DNA of 64,000 nt, taken from Parietaria judaica (lineage: Eukaryota; Streptophyta; Magnoliopsida; Rosales; Urticaceae). Shown here piece after piece: positions 1-10,940 of the stretch. Under the pieces are notes generated by a model that was given only the letters and a program-made list of their open reading frames with translations, searched no databases and had not been told where the DNA came from. The position numbers were made by a program, and so were the translations under genes. The stretch's first letter is position 1. Every line of letters begins with the position of its first letter. The stretch spans positions 40,747,201 to 40,811,200 of the forward strand of contig OX940861.1 in NCBI GenBank assembly GCA_954871525.1, in the 5' to 3' direction.

Positions 1-2067
1 TTTTTATTTACTCATAAGTTTCCTTTTTTATTTATAAAAATATAATCTTAATTTTTTTTAAAAATTAAAAACATATTCTCCAACATAAAATACTATCATA
101 TATCCCGAAGAACAACGAACGCCAAAATATGACCGGTTGATTGAATAGTGGAGTTTGAAGCTCACGATCTAACGAAGAGGAGTTTAATGAACAAACGGCT
201 AAAAGACACTACAAACAAACAAAAAAATGCTATAAGGAAAATGATGATTTAGGGTGGCGCAAGCGGATACCGGTGACCGTGGGGAAGTGACGAGCCGATG
301 TCCGCGAGGCAACAAAGACTCTAGGTTAGGAAGAAAACGCAAACACTCACGAGAAAATGATAATTTAGGAATTATTTAGGTTTACTTTTAAAATTTTATC
401 ATGTAATGAATTAATTTTCGTAAAAGGTAATCTTGTCAAATGATATACTATGTGTGTATTTTTTGCCTGTTTTATTTAATAGATAGAGAGAGAGAGAGAA
501 AATCCATAATTACATTATATTGTGAAAGCAATTTGGCTGTATTTAGTTATTTAAAATATCTCAAAAAGGCCTTATAAAATTCGAGTTTCTCGTCGGGCAA
601 GCATAAAATAAAAACTTTAATTTAAGTTTTAGTGAATCAATTACCAACTTTATAAAAAAAAAATGTGATACCCAAACAAGAAACATATATAAAACAAAGG
701 GGAAAAAAAAAACTATGCTGATTACTTAGTGGTTTGTTTTTATACATATTCTAATTAAGGTTGTTGAATATATCAAATAAATATTATGCATTATAATTTG
801 CACATAACAGCAATAATAATATTAATAATAATATTAAATCAAATACATATGTGGTCGTTAAGTCAATTTGTTGATCAGCTTTTTGTATATATATACCAAC
901 TAACAAGGCGTTATCGCAATAATATATCAATGTCATAATATATTACAATATTCATTGCAAATATGTGACACGTCGTATATTGCTACGTACGTACGTAATC
1001 GGAGAATTATTAATTTAACAATATGTTATTAATAATTAAATTCAAATTAGTACCACCGTACACGGTTTATGCCTCACATTATGAGCATTAACCTATAGTT
1101 GACCCTTGATGAAATTATGTATTAATTTCATAATCATGGCACAATCTCCAAGAACAAGCATCATAATTAATATTGTATATATCCTTATATAATATTGATG
1201 AAATCCCAGAAACATTTGGTGGTATAACAATTAAGGAAATGAAATTAAAATAAAAAAGCTATCAACTTGCAAATAAATAGGACTGTAGTAGAGGAAGGAA
1301 TCCAATTATTTGGTCAAATGTGAGAGGAAATAGGCAAATCGTACAATCAGATTTAAGGGTTAATTTAGTATTTAATTTTGTTTTCTTTAGCTTCTGATTT
1401 GTTGGATATATCTTAATCATTTCATGATTGCTAAGCACATGAAGCTCCCAATTTTTTATTAATATTTTTTTATATTTTTGAGGAATTCAATAGTTTTAAT
1501 TTTTGTTGGTTGGTCACATGAGTCCCATTACTAATTATAGACATTATTACACAACCAAGAGAATAAAGTAAACAGTTATAACAATTATTAATCGCAATCT
1601 CAATCACATGCGAGTGAAAATTAGAATTAGATAGCTTGCAATTGTGGTATTGTATTTTTTATTTTTGAAATATTTTGTGTGTGTGAATGTGAGTATGAAT
1701 AATAAAATAATTGTAAAATACAAATGCTAATTATTATCACATGCACCCATTTAGCTTCCTGTATAGAAGTTACTATTGATTACTATATTTTAAGCTTAAA
1801 TAACTAAGTGTAAATTACACATCCAAAAAGTACCATATTCTTGCTGACAAAATATATAATAATTTAATAATAATCTCTCTGAAAATGGACTGCAAATACA
1901 TGTCGGTCCACTATATTGACATTTGACAATAGATAACAGAAGTTTGAAAGTTAGAAAGAGAGTAAAAATATGTTTTTTTTTAATCGATATATATATATAT
2001 ACACACGACAATACGACATGGCAATACTCATCATCAAGTTACGTGGCACTCATTTCGTAATACTATT
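1..2067. other. AT-rich intergenic DNA, no gene seen
   Basis: The sequence is strongly AT-rich, with homopolymer runs, a short GA run near 484-499 and TA runs near 1990-2000. The open frames here are short, have no recognisable domain and look like chance. I see no promoter or RNA gene that I can support. Confidence 0.6.
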
Positions 2068-2075
2068 GTGAACAT

Positions 2076-2662
2076 TAGGGTGAACAAGCGGGTATTCGGT
2101 GCGGTTTTTGACAAATAATAGACCGAATACTGCATTTTGGTATTTTAGAAATGATAACCGAATACCCTATTTTTAAAGATGAAAACCGCATTTACCGTAT
2201 AATTGGTATTCGGAGTTCGGTTGCGGTATTATCGGTTTTTTGCCCACATTTACCGCTTTTAAATTAATATCCACGTCTCCATAAACTGACTACTAATATT
2301 ACACATAAACATACTACTAAATGTTAATATTATAAATTATTACACATAAACAGATTACTAAATACTAATATTATACAATATTACACCGAGAAATTAGATA
2401 TGAAAAATCTTTTTGATGTGTTGATAGATGTGGTAAATAGAACATAATAAATATATTAGATTTAGATAAAGCGGTAAATCCGGGTAAGCGGTTGCGGTTT
2501 TCACATTAAACTGAAAACCCCGTTTTAACCTAGTTCGGTATTCGGTTTTTTTCTCGGTATATTCGGTTTTAACCACTTTAATAGCGGTTGCGGTTTAATC
2601 GGTATCAGTTTGATCGGTTTTCGGTTAAAAATTCGGTTTACGGTTTCTTTTGTTCACCCCTA
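2076..2662. mobile_element. Non-autonomous hAT element (587 bp)
   Basis: The ends form a short terminal inverted repeat: TAGGGTGAACAA on the left and the reverse complement of TAGGGGTGAACAAAAG on the right. A perfect 8-bp direct repeat, GTGAACAT, flanks it (2068-2075 and 2663-2670). An 8-bp duplication plus a TAGGG start is the hAT signature. The interior has no coding potential and is built from variants of a TTCGGTTTT/CGGTATTCGG motif on both strands, so each half is partly complementary to the other. The element sits directly upstream of the LINE RNase H remnant. Confidence 0.85.
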
Positions 2663-2699
2663 GTGAACATAAGGTATATTTCCATATATATATATATAT

Positions 2700-3116
2700 G
2701 AAAGTCCCTCCTATTAGTTGGCTTAAATGCAACATTGACAATTATTCTATTGGCATTCTGGACGTGGCGGGTGCAGGAGGTATTTCTAGACTTACTCCAT
2801 GGTTCGTTTGTGTTCAACATTGTGTTCGCTTATGCCTTCGAAGCTAAATTATTTGCGGCTTTGTTTGCTATTGAAAAATGAGAAGAATTCCACATGGACA
2901 ATCTTTGGCTTGAATCGGACTCTACCTACATGTTCAACTTCTTCAGAGGAAGTCTTATCGTGTCCATTTGAAATTATGGGTTCAATGGTCTAAATGTCTT
3001 TGTTTCCTCGAGCATATCAATTTTAGAGTCACACATATTTCCAAAGAATGTAACCACAGCCGTTGATCCCCTTGCTAGATTCGGTGCTCAAACTCCAGGT
3101 CAACATTGGTAGCCTT
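2700..3116 (+). pseudogene. Decayed LINE RNase H domain, 5' part
   Basis: Frame-by-frame translation gives the plant non-LTR retrotransposon RNase H pattern: a PPISWLKCNID start, AGAGGISR, a helix with FAYAFEAKLFAALFAIE, the LESDS motif near 2910-2930, and finally LARFGAQTPGQHW near 3080-3110. Several frameshifts and stops interrupt it, so it is not functional. The Copia element inserted near its C-terminus; the remainder of the LINE tail lies beyond 10394. A second, shorter copy of the same C-terminal region is at 12661-12960. Confidence 0.75.
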
Positions 3117-3736
3117 TGTGAGTTTAAGCTTGACTTGACTCAACAACCCCTGGCAGAGATCTCCCCACCAGAGTTTCCCCTAGCAGAGAAGGGCCCGAGC
3201 AGAAATATCCCTAGCAGGAATTCCCCCTCTAGAGAGCTCCCCACCAGAGATGGGTCCGACCAGAGATTTTCCCCAGCGGGAAGGGACCCGACCAGAAATG
3301 CTCCTACCAGAGATGGCACTAGCAGGGATGAAAGGGAGCATATATGCCCCCTAGCAGCAAAGGACCCTAGCAGAATTATCCCGAGCAGAATCGGGAAACA
3401 CCAGAAGTCAAGAAGAGCTATTCCAGGAAGGTGCCAAACTTGAGAAGCAAGTTTGGAGATACGATTTGGCTTCCTAAATTGATATGATTTGGTTTCCCAT
3501 TCTGTTAGGAAACGTGTAAATTGTAAAGATTTGATTAAGTTTATTTTAGGAAGGTTAGCTAGGGTTTAGCTTTCTAGTTTCTCTATAAATACAAGTCTTA
3601 TGACTTTAGTTTGTAACTTTTGCTCTCTTTGCATTCGACATTAATCTGAGAAAATTCTCCCAAGTTTTGTCTTCTTTCCTTTGTTTCTTGTTCTTCATTG
3701 TTCTTTGGCTGCAGATCTTATCATTGGGAACCAATA
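3117..3736 (+). repeat. 5' LTR of the Copia element (620 bp)
   Basis: The segment from 3163 to 3704 matches 9451-10389 in the 3' LTR apart from one insertion there. It starts with TG and ends CAATA, where the 3' LTR ends CAACA, so the terminal CA has mutated to TA. The stretch 3705-3731 (27 bp) is absent from the 3' LTR. Positions 3160-3400 are a run of degenerate units around an AGCAGA/CCAGAGA core. Confidence 0.88.
3584..3590 (+). promoter_or_regulatory. TATA box in the 5' LTR
   Basis: TATAAAT lies about 150 bp upstream of the primer-binding site, the usual place for the retroelement promoter at the end of U3. In the 3' LTR the matching site reads AATAAAT, so that copy has lost its first T. 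Confidence 0.7.
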
Positions 3737-3738
3737 AT

Positions 3739-3750
3739 TGGTATCAGAGC
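3739..3750 (+). other. Primer-binding site for initiator tRNA-Met
   Basis: TGGTATCAGAGC is the standard Copia primer-binding site, complementary to the 3' end of plant initiator tRNA-Met. It lies two bases after the end of the 5' LTR, which fixes that boundary. Confidence 0.92.
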
Positions 3751-3766
3751 GAAGGTGTCAAAGAAG

Positions 3767-6700
3767 ATGTCGTCACCAAGCGAGTCCACCGGAGGAGAGT
3801 TGACGACGGCGACGAAGATCAGATCAAAGGAAGAGAATGTGACACTCCATTACCCGATGCTCACGAAGAGCAATTACTCGGTGTGGGCGTTGAAGATGCA
3901 GGTGAATCTGCAGGCGCAAGGAGTCTGGAAAGCTGTAGAAGGCAGCGATGTCGAAGGGCGCAAGGACAGGATGGCACTCGCCGCCATCTACCAAGGAGTT
4001 CCAGAAGACGTTCTTCTCATGATCGCCGAGAAGGATTCCGCAAAGGAGGCGTGGGCGACGCTTCGAACCATGCTCATGGGCGCAGATTGCGTCAAAGATG
4101 CAAAGGTTCAAACCTTGAAGAGTGAATTCGAGGTTCTTCGGATGAGGGATGGCGAGTCAATTGACGACTTTGCCATGAAACTCACGTCCATTGTGACCGG
4201 TATCCGCTCGCTAGGAGACAAGGTGGATGAAACCACCGTTGTCAAGAAATTCCTTAGAGTCGTGCCACACAGGTACATGCAGATGGTGACATCGATTGAG
4301 CAGTTCGGCGATCTCAAGACCATGACGGTCGAGGAGGTTGTTGGTCGCCTCAAAGCCCACGAGGAGAGACTTCGGGGTTACGGTGACAGCGAAGAGGAGA
4401 AGCACTTCCTGCTCACGCATGAAGAGTGGACGGCCAGACAAAGGAAAAGCGGGGGAGCATAATTTTCTTCTAGTTCCTCTAGTCGGAGCAGCTACGGTGG
4501 AGACAGCCGAGGACATGGTAGAGGTCGTGGACGAAGGAGAAGTCGGGACACGCGAGGTCGCGGTAGTAGTGCACCCCGTCAGGAAAGCACGACCAGGAAA
4601 GACAATAGCACAGTGAAGTGCTATAATTGTCAGAAGCTTGGGCACTTTGCTTCTGAGTGCCGCAACAGGAACCAAGGCGATCTGACGAGATTCCACGAAG
4701 ACCGGCCGGTGTTGATGTTTGCCGAACAGGAGGTGAGCCTAGACGGACAAGAAGACGAGGAGACGATCCTCGTAGGCGAGATAGAGCAGACCTGCCCGGA
4801 GAGCATAGAGCAGACCTGCTCGGAATTCGAGCAGAGACCAGCGACCAGAGAGCTCCGAGCAGAGAGCAGAGAGTAGAGACCAGACACCAGAGATCAGAGA
4901 GCATACCTGCTCGGAGAAGAAGACCACCGAGATGGTGTTCCTGATCGAGGACAAGGTTATTGCGAACCTCCACGTTGACGGAGAGCAGAAAGTTTCTACC
5001 GATGTCTGGTACGTAGACAATGGCGCGAGCAACCACATGACAGGAGACCGAGCTAAGTTTGAAGAGCTCGATGAGAGGATCACGGGGAGCGTGAAATTCG
5101 GTGACGGTTCAATCGTCGAAAGTAGAGGCAGAGGGTCCATCCTACTCGTGTGCAAGAACGGGGACCAACGCCTCATGAACCAAGTGTACTACATCCCAAA
5201 GATGAAGAGTAACATCATCATCCTCGGACAGATGACAGAGATCGGCAACACAGTGGTGATGTCTGGTCCCTATCTGAAGATGTGGAACAGAAGTGGCAAC
5301 CTGCTGATGAAGGTGAAGAGAACACCGAACAGGTTGTACAACATTCTCTTGGAGGTAGGCCAGCCCGTCTGCTTAATGGCGTCCCTAGCAGACCCGGCCT
5401 GGTTGTGGCATGCGAGACTTGAGCACGTAAACTTTTACGCCCTCAAGATGATGGGAGAGAAGGAGATGGCATTTAGGGTTCCCAAGATTGAACACCCTAA
5501 CCAGCTATGCGAATGTTGCATGATCGCGAAACAGGCTAGAGTGTCATTTCCGATCAAGGCCAAGTTTTGGGCAGAACGACCCCTCCAACTGGTGTATGCG
5601 GACCTCTGTGGTCCAATCACCCCAGCAACTCTAGCCGGAAGCAAGTATTTCCTACTACTTATTGACGACTATAGGCACTGGATGTAAATCTACACGCTCA
5701 AGAAGAAGAGTGGAGCCTTTGAAGTCTTCAAGAAGTTCAAGAGGCTTGTGGAGAATGGGTCATAACACAAGATGAAGGTCTTGAGAACAGACCGAGGTGG
5801 AGAGTTCACATCCCAGCAGTTCGGAGAGTTTTGCAATAAGGAAGGAGTCGAGCGCCACCTGACCGCACCATACACTCCCCAGCAGAACGGTGTGGTGGAT
5901 AAACGAAACCAGACAGTGATGGACACAGCAAGGAGTTTGCTGAAGAGCATGCAAGTCCCAGCAAGGTTTTGGGAAGAAGCAGTTAGACACGTGGTCTATT
6001 TGCTTAACCGTTTGCCAACAAAGGCGCTAGACGAACTTACTCCCTACCAGGCGTGGTTTGGGAAGAAGCCCCACTTAAAGCACTTGAGGGTGTTTGGGTG
6101 CACCGCACATGTAAAGACTGTGGGTCCCCATCTCAAGAAGCTCGATGACAGGAGTCAGTCGATGGTGTACCTTGGTGTAGAAGACGGAAGCAAGGCACAC
6201 AAACTCTTTGACCCCCGACGCGGCAAGATCCAGGTGAGCAGAGACGCCATGTTCGAAGAAGAGAATAAGTGGGATTGACGTGATGAGAACGGTGAGCCCG
6301 AACAAAACTCATTTGAGTTCAAAGTAGAAGAAGACGTTGCCGACTAGGAAGGGCCAGCAACATCCAGCTCGGGTACCGCTACCAACTCAAGTACCCCCAA
6401 CAGCTCGGGTACCCTCACCATCTCTGGTACCCCTACCAGAGATTCCTGCCCGAGTATACCCAGGACACCTAGCCCGAGCAGAACTAGCTCGTCTAGCTCG
6501 GGAGATTCCTCGATCAAGGATGGCCAAGGGGATTCCGTCCCCTAGCAGAAGTTGACGAAAAGTCTCAGGAAATGGAGATGAATCTATAAGAGTTGTCATT
6601 GTTGTGCGCCGAGGAGCCAGCCAACTACCAAGAGGAAGCAAGCGAGCAGGAATGGCTGAAGGCAATGAAGAAGGAGCTGGAGTTCATCGAGAATAACAGG

Positions 6701-7635
6701 ACATGGGAGCTCATCGACCTGCCCAAAGGTCAGAAGTCCATTGGCTTGAAGTGGTTGTACAAGCTGAAGAAGGATACCGAGGGGAATATCTTAAAGCACA
6801 AGGCAAGGCTAGTAGCCAAAGGCTACGTGCAGAAGCAAGGACTCGACTCGAGGAAGTCTTTGCTCCCGTGGCGAGACTAGACACGATCAGACTCATCCTA
6901 GCCCTAGCAGCTCATCGAGGTTGGGAGATTCACCACATGGATGTCAAATCGACATTCTTAAATGGTGACCTCGAGGAAGAAGTCTACGTCAGTCCACCTG
7001 AAGGAAGAGAAGTGGATCCTATGGAGTACAGACGCGTGATCGGGTGCCTGAGGTATCTCACCCAGACCCGACCAGACATTTCTCACGCAGTCAGGATAGT
7101 TAGTCAATTCATGGAGAAGCCCACAAGCGCACACCAGCAAGCGGTGAAGCACATCTTGCGCTACGTGGAGGGAACGACGGACTACGGGATCCAATATGGA
7201 AGAGACAGGGGAGCAGAAGAGCTAGTCGGCTTCACTGACAGTGATCTGGCCGGTGACATTGATGATAGGAAGAGTACCAGAGGGATGTCATTCTACCTCA
7301 ACGGGAACCTGATCACCTGGAAATCTCAGAAGCAGAAGACAGTAGCTTTATCCTCATGTGAAGCGGAGTTCATGGCAGCAACCGCAGCAGCTTGTCATGC
7401 TATGTGGTTGAAGGTGATACTGAGTGAAGTGACTGGAGCCAAGCAGAAGCTAGTTACTCTCTACGTGGACAACAAAACCGCAATAGCACTGATAAAGAAC
7501 CTAGTGTTCCATGGTCGGAGCAAACACATAGACACACGGTATCATTATATTCGTGAGTGTGTGGAAAAGTGGAAGATCATCGTGGAGTTTGTCAGCACAA
7601 GGGTGGTGTTGGAAATCACGTCTCGGATTCCATGA
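3767..7635 (+). pseudogene. Broken Copia gag-pol polyprotein
   Basis: Gag starts at the ATG at 3767 (MSSPSES) and is a UBN2-type capsid with the usual YSVWALKMQ motif. A stop at 4460-4462 precedes the CCHC zinc knuckle (4619-4660). The protease core DNGAS begins at 5016. The integrase has its WHARL...CECC zinc region and VYADLCGP, then stops at 5685 and 5763. The third catalytic acid lies in NGVVDKRNQT (5898-5900); family members usually have Glu there, so this is an E-to-D change. The RT N-terminus runs from about 6593 with a frameshift near 6850. It then jumps from VYVSPPEG directly to REVDPMEYRR near 7005, so the palm with its YVDD motif is missing. RNase H is recognisable to about 7600. 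It cannot make a working polyprotein. Confidence 0.9.
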
Positions 7636-9169
7636 AAATTATCACGAATTGTACCTCCGAACCGTCCGGGTAATATTTAAAAATAAATTTAAAGCGGAAT
7701 AACTTGTTATCCGTCCAACGGTCCGGATATCGGATAATAACCATTTAACAAGATCTGATAAGTATTATGTAATTTAATATTCATAAATCATTATTAATAA
7801 TCTAGTCATAATAGGAAATAAATAGAAAGCAGTAAATGGTTGCATTTATTAACCCAATGCATAAGGCCGTACCTCTATTGACGACTTCCGGCTGCGCGTT
7901 CTGAATCGGGCAGGGCTCCGCCGGTGCTGAGGGAAACTCCCGTGATCTTTCGGGATATTCTCCCTGAATCCTCGTACCGAAGCGTGGGCTTCGCCGGCAG
8001 GACTCCGTCGCAAAATTTAAACTGATGGTTCTTTTTAAGCTTCCGGAGAAATAGTCTCCTAAGCCGAATCAGAAAAGAGAGATCAGAGAGAAAATTCGCA
8101 TACCCTAAAGGAGAGGGAGAGTTCGAATTTTTCTCTGGGGAAGGGCGTGAAAAATGTGTAGAATGAGCCTCCTATTTATAGGCTCAAACCGTAACCGAAT
8201 AGGAGAAATTCCCTCCCTAATTTTCGAATTTCATATATTAAATATAATTAATTATCTTAATCCAATGGTCCAGATTTAATCTCATCTAAATCCAATGGAT
8301 ATAATTAATTAGGGATTTAATTAAATAAGAAAGATTTGGATAAAATAAAAAATCCAATCCTATCTTCTTATCTTTATAAATTCGAATTATTTATATATAT
8401 ATATAAAAATTCGAATTATCATTATCTAGATCCAACGGTTGAGAAAAATCTTTAAACCGATCTATGGATCAAATTAGTTTAGGATAAAATCAAATATTAA
8501 AAGATTTAATAAAAAACAATTTCGATTTTATCCTTAAACCATAATTCGAAAAATATATAAATATATATAATTAATTAATTTTCAATCCGACGGTAAAGAT
8601 TAAATCTTAGACCGATCGAACGGATATAATTAATTAACCAAATTCGAAAAATGAAACTTGGTCACCAAGTTATTACATTCGAATTTATCAATATCCTAAT
8701 CCAACGGATGATATTAAATCATAACCGATCCAATGGATTAAATTGATTTTAGGGATTTGCTAAAATACCAAAACATTTGGTACTTATGCCGCAAATATGG
8801 AAAGACCAAATCATACCATTCGAATTTAGCTAGGGTTTCATATCATGAAACCCTAATTCGAATTTACACATATAAATATATATAAATATATATTTTTATT
8901 TATTAATATATCTATTAATTATTAATTAATTATTAATAAGATATTAATAATTAAATCCAAATAATTAAATTATATTAATATTTCCTGATCTCAATATCAC
9001 ACATTAAAATGTCATGGTGCCACACCATCATTTAAATTCGTGACATGTGATTTAATTTCAAAGTTCATCGAACCGATCACAAACTTAGAAAATCCATAAA
9101 TCACTAACCGTAAGTCGAAATGACTTGGTTCAAAAAGCAAAGTTACTTAGAATTTAATTTCCAACAACA
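7609..9169 (-). mobile_element. Solo LTR or LTR fragment nested in the Copia element
   Basis: This 1.56-kb AT-rich block has mirrored ends (TTGGAAAT on the left, ATTTCCAACAACA on the right) and is flanked by a 5-bp direct repeat TGGTG (7604-7608 and 9170-9174). Alternative ends one or two bases away (TGTTGG...CCAACA) would look more canonical but lack the duplication. A CCTATAAATAGG box at 8182-8171 on the minus strand suggests an LTR promoter reading leftward. It has no primer-binding site, tract or coding domain, which suggests a solo LTR left by LTR-LTR recombination. Its family is not recognised. Confidence 0.6.
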
Positions 9170-9450
9170 TGGTGCTGATAGAAAATCTAAATTCTAACTT
9201 TCTTTTATCAGTTAATCTCGTGTACCAAAATATGGTACTTTTGCCACGCTAACGATAAAACTATTTGACGTCTGCCACAGACCTTTCAGTTTTATAAGTC
9301 AAGCCAAATGATTAAACATTATCCAGAATGTATTTTAATCACATGCGTATCATCCTTTACGGAGCTATCCTGGGGACCATGGACCCGTATCACTTAAGCT
9401 CCAACGAACTGCTAGTTGTTCGTCAAACCTCGAAGTGATTCCACTATAGA
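9170..9450. other. Unassigned sequence between solo LTR and truncated 3' LTR
   Basis: In an intact Copia element this position would hold the end of RNase H, the polypurine tract and the start of the 3' LTR. The sequence matches none of these: there is no polypurine tract and no counterpart of the first 46 bp of the 5' LTR (3117-3162). It may be filler from an insertion-deletion event or diverged element DNA. Confidence 0.5.
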
Positions 9451-9586
9451 CCCCACCAGAGCTTCCCCTAGTAGAGAAGGGCCCGAGCAGAAATCTCCTT
9501 AGCATGAATTCCCCCACTAGATAGCTCCCCACCAGAGATGGTCTGACCAGATATTTCCCCCAGCAGGAAGGGACCCGACCAGGAAT

Positions 9587-9993
9587 TAGAGCTGCAGTTG
9601 ACGACGGATGAACGCCAATAGCGACGCATCGCGACGTTTTTGGGGAATCGCGACGCATCGCGATTCGGAGGATGAAATCGCGATCAATCGCGAATGTGGG
9701 GCATCGTGGCGACGTGATGCCTCTCCCTCTCTCTCCGTCTCACAGTCTCTCTCTCTCTCTCTCTCAACTCCATCGCGATGCATCGCGAAATCGCGATCAA
9801 TCGCGAATGTGGGGCATCGTGGCGACGTGATGCCTCTCCCTCTCTCTCCGTCTCACAGTCTCTCTCTCTCTCTCTCTCTCAACTCCATCGCGATGCATCG
9901 CGACGTGCACCATCGCGACGCATCGCGACGTGCACTTTGGCGATCTCCGACGATTTCACCGCGACGGGTCGCGACGCCGTGAAATTCAGCTCT
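9587..9993. mobile_element. Mutator-like miniature element (407 bp) in the 3' LTR
   Basis: A perfect 9-bp direct repeat, ACCAGGAAT, flanks it (9578-9586 and 9994-10002). The 5' LTR has the uninterrupted site ACCAGAAAT at 3291-3299. The ends share AGAGCTG in inverted orientation. A 9-bp duplication is characteristic of Mutator-like elements. The interior is dominated by TCGCGATGCATCGCGA-type palindromes and a CT-rich block present twice in tandem. It has no transposase. The open frames crossing it reflect the GC-rich repeats and are not genes. Confidence 0.8.
9674..9901. repeat. 113-bp tandem duplication inside the miniature element
   Basis: The unit beginning GAAATCGCGATC at 9674 recurs at 9787, and includes GGGGCATCGTGGCGACG and a CTCTCTCT tract. 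The second copy has a CT tract about 2 bp longer. The near identity suggests a recent duplication, possibly within the element before or after insertion. Confidence 0.85.
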
Positions 9994-10394
9994 ACCAGGA
10001 ATGCTTCTACCAGAGATGGCCCTAGCAGAGATGCCCCCTAGCAGAACAAGACCCTAGCAGGATTATCCCGGGCAGAATCGGGGAAGACCAGAAGTCAAGA
10101 AAAGCTATTCCAGGAAGGTGCCAACTTGAGGAGCAAGTTTGGAGATACGATTCGGCTTCCTGATTTGATATGATTTGGTTTCCCATTCTGTTAGGAAACG
10201 TGTAAATTGTAAAGATTTGATTAAGTTTATTTTAGGAAGGTTAGCTAGGGTTTAGTTTCTAGTTTCTCAATAAATACAAGTCTTATGAATTTAGTTTGTA
10301 ATTTTTGCTCTCTTTGCATTCGACATTAATCTGAGAAAATTCTCCCAAGTTTTGTCTTCTTTCCTTTGTTTCTTGTTCTTCATTGTTCTCAACA

Positions 10395-10800
10395 GCCTTC
10401 ACATCGGGATATCACTTCATCTTTTTTTTTTTTTTTTGAATTGGGTGGCACTATTGGCCAAGATTACATGTACTCACATTACAAGATATTTGTCACGATA
10501 AGAACAACCGGCACTATTGGCCGCATGCACTATCGGCCAAGATTACATATATTACGCAATCTATGCGTCTCAAGGGATTGAACTCAAGACCTCATTAAGA
10601 GTCTTATTGTAGTGGATTTACCACTAGGCCAAGTAAGCTTGGTGACACTTCATCTTCTGTTAATGATGATATTCGTATGAAAAAGAACTTTAGATTTTGC
10701 TAGCTCCATTCATATTTAGATTTTGTTAAATGTTTGAGAGAGAATTTAGGTTTTGTTAATTTTCGTCTCTTTTAATTTTGTATGTAAACATATATTTTTC
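10395..10800 (+). pseudogene. 3' tail of the interrupted LINE
   Basis: After the Copia target duplication, the tail typical of this LINE family continues (CTTCACATCGGGATATCACTTCATC), is interrupted by the SINE, then resumes at 10657 and runs to a GTATGTAAAC motif near 10785. The tail of the copy at 12800-12960 is similar (ACTTTAGATTT, GTTTGAG-GAGAATTT, TTTAGTATGTAAAC). This supports one LINE split by the Copia. Confidence 0.65.
10424..10645 (-). mobile_element. tRNA-derived SINE (222 bp)
   Basis: Read on the minus strand, it starts at 10645, carries a polymerase III A box TGGCCTAGTGG (10631-10621) and a B-box-like GAGTTCAATCCC (10585-10574), and ends in a poly(A) tail, seen as the T run at 10422-10437. 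An 11-bp duplication, CACTTCATCTT, flanks it (10413-10423 and 10646-10656). Tail, boxes and an 11-bp duplication together define a SINE mobilised by a LINE. The tRNA part does not fold into a full cloverleaf, so it is not a tRNA gene. Confidence 0.85.
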
Positions 10801-10892
10801 ATTTAGATTATCATGAGCCTCGTTTCTTGATTATGTTCTTTGCCTAATTAGGATTCCGGACAACATTTAAGATTCTGAGCCTCCATCTTTTA

Positions 10893-10894
<2 letters not shown>

Positions 10895-10940
<46 letters not shown>
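10895..10940. repeat. (TA)n-(TG)n microsatellite
   Basis: About fifteen TA units pass directly into about eight TG units. A shorter TA run lies at 13806-13830. Confidence 0.9.

Larger units (their letters stand above)
3117..10394 (+). mobile_element. Defective Ty1/Copia LTR retrotransposon with nested insertions
   Basis: A 5-bp target duplication, GCCTT, flanks the element (3112-3116 and 10395-10399). The outer ends are TG at 3117 and CA at 10393-10394. Domain order is gag, zinc knuckle, protease, integrase, reverse transcriptase, RNase H, which is Copia order. The body is dead: stops, frameshifts, a deletion of most of the reverse transcriptase, an insertion at 7609-9169, and loss of the end of RNase H, the polypurine tract and the first 46 bp of the 3' LTR. 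A Mutator-like miniature element lies in the 3' LTR. It interrupts an older LINE fragment, so at least four layers of insertion can be ordered. Confidence 0.92.
9451..10394 (+). repeat. 3' LTR of the Copia element, 5'-truncated and interrupted
   Basis: It aligns with 3163-3736 of the 5' LTR, with a 27-bp gap near 10390 and a 416-bp net insertion at 9578-10002. It ends CAACA and is followed by the GCCTT duplication at 10395-10399. The many substitutions between the two LTRs show that the element is not a recent arrival. Confidence 0.88.

Noticed and set aside
3824..5176. Antisense open frames opposite the Copia gag-pol
   Set aside because: They mirror the GC-rich coding strand, and their sequences have no independent domain.
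9365..10041. Open frames rich in Arg, Ser and Leu
   Set aside because: They are translations of the CT tract and TCGCGATG palindromes in a miniature transposon.
10574..10631. tRNA-like A and B boxes
   Set aside because: They belong to a SINE with a poly(A) tail and an 11-bp target duplication; no complete cloverleaf or acceptor stem is present.
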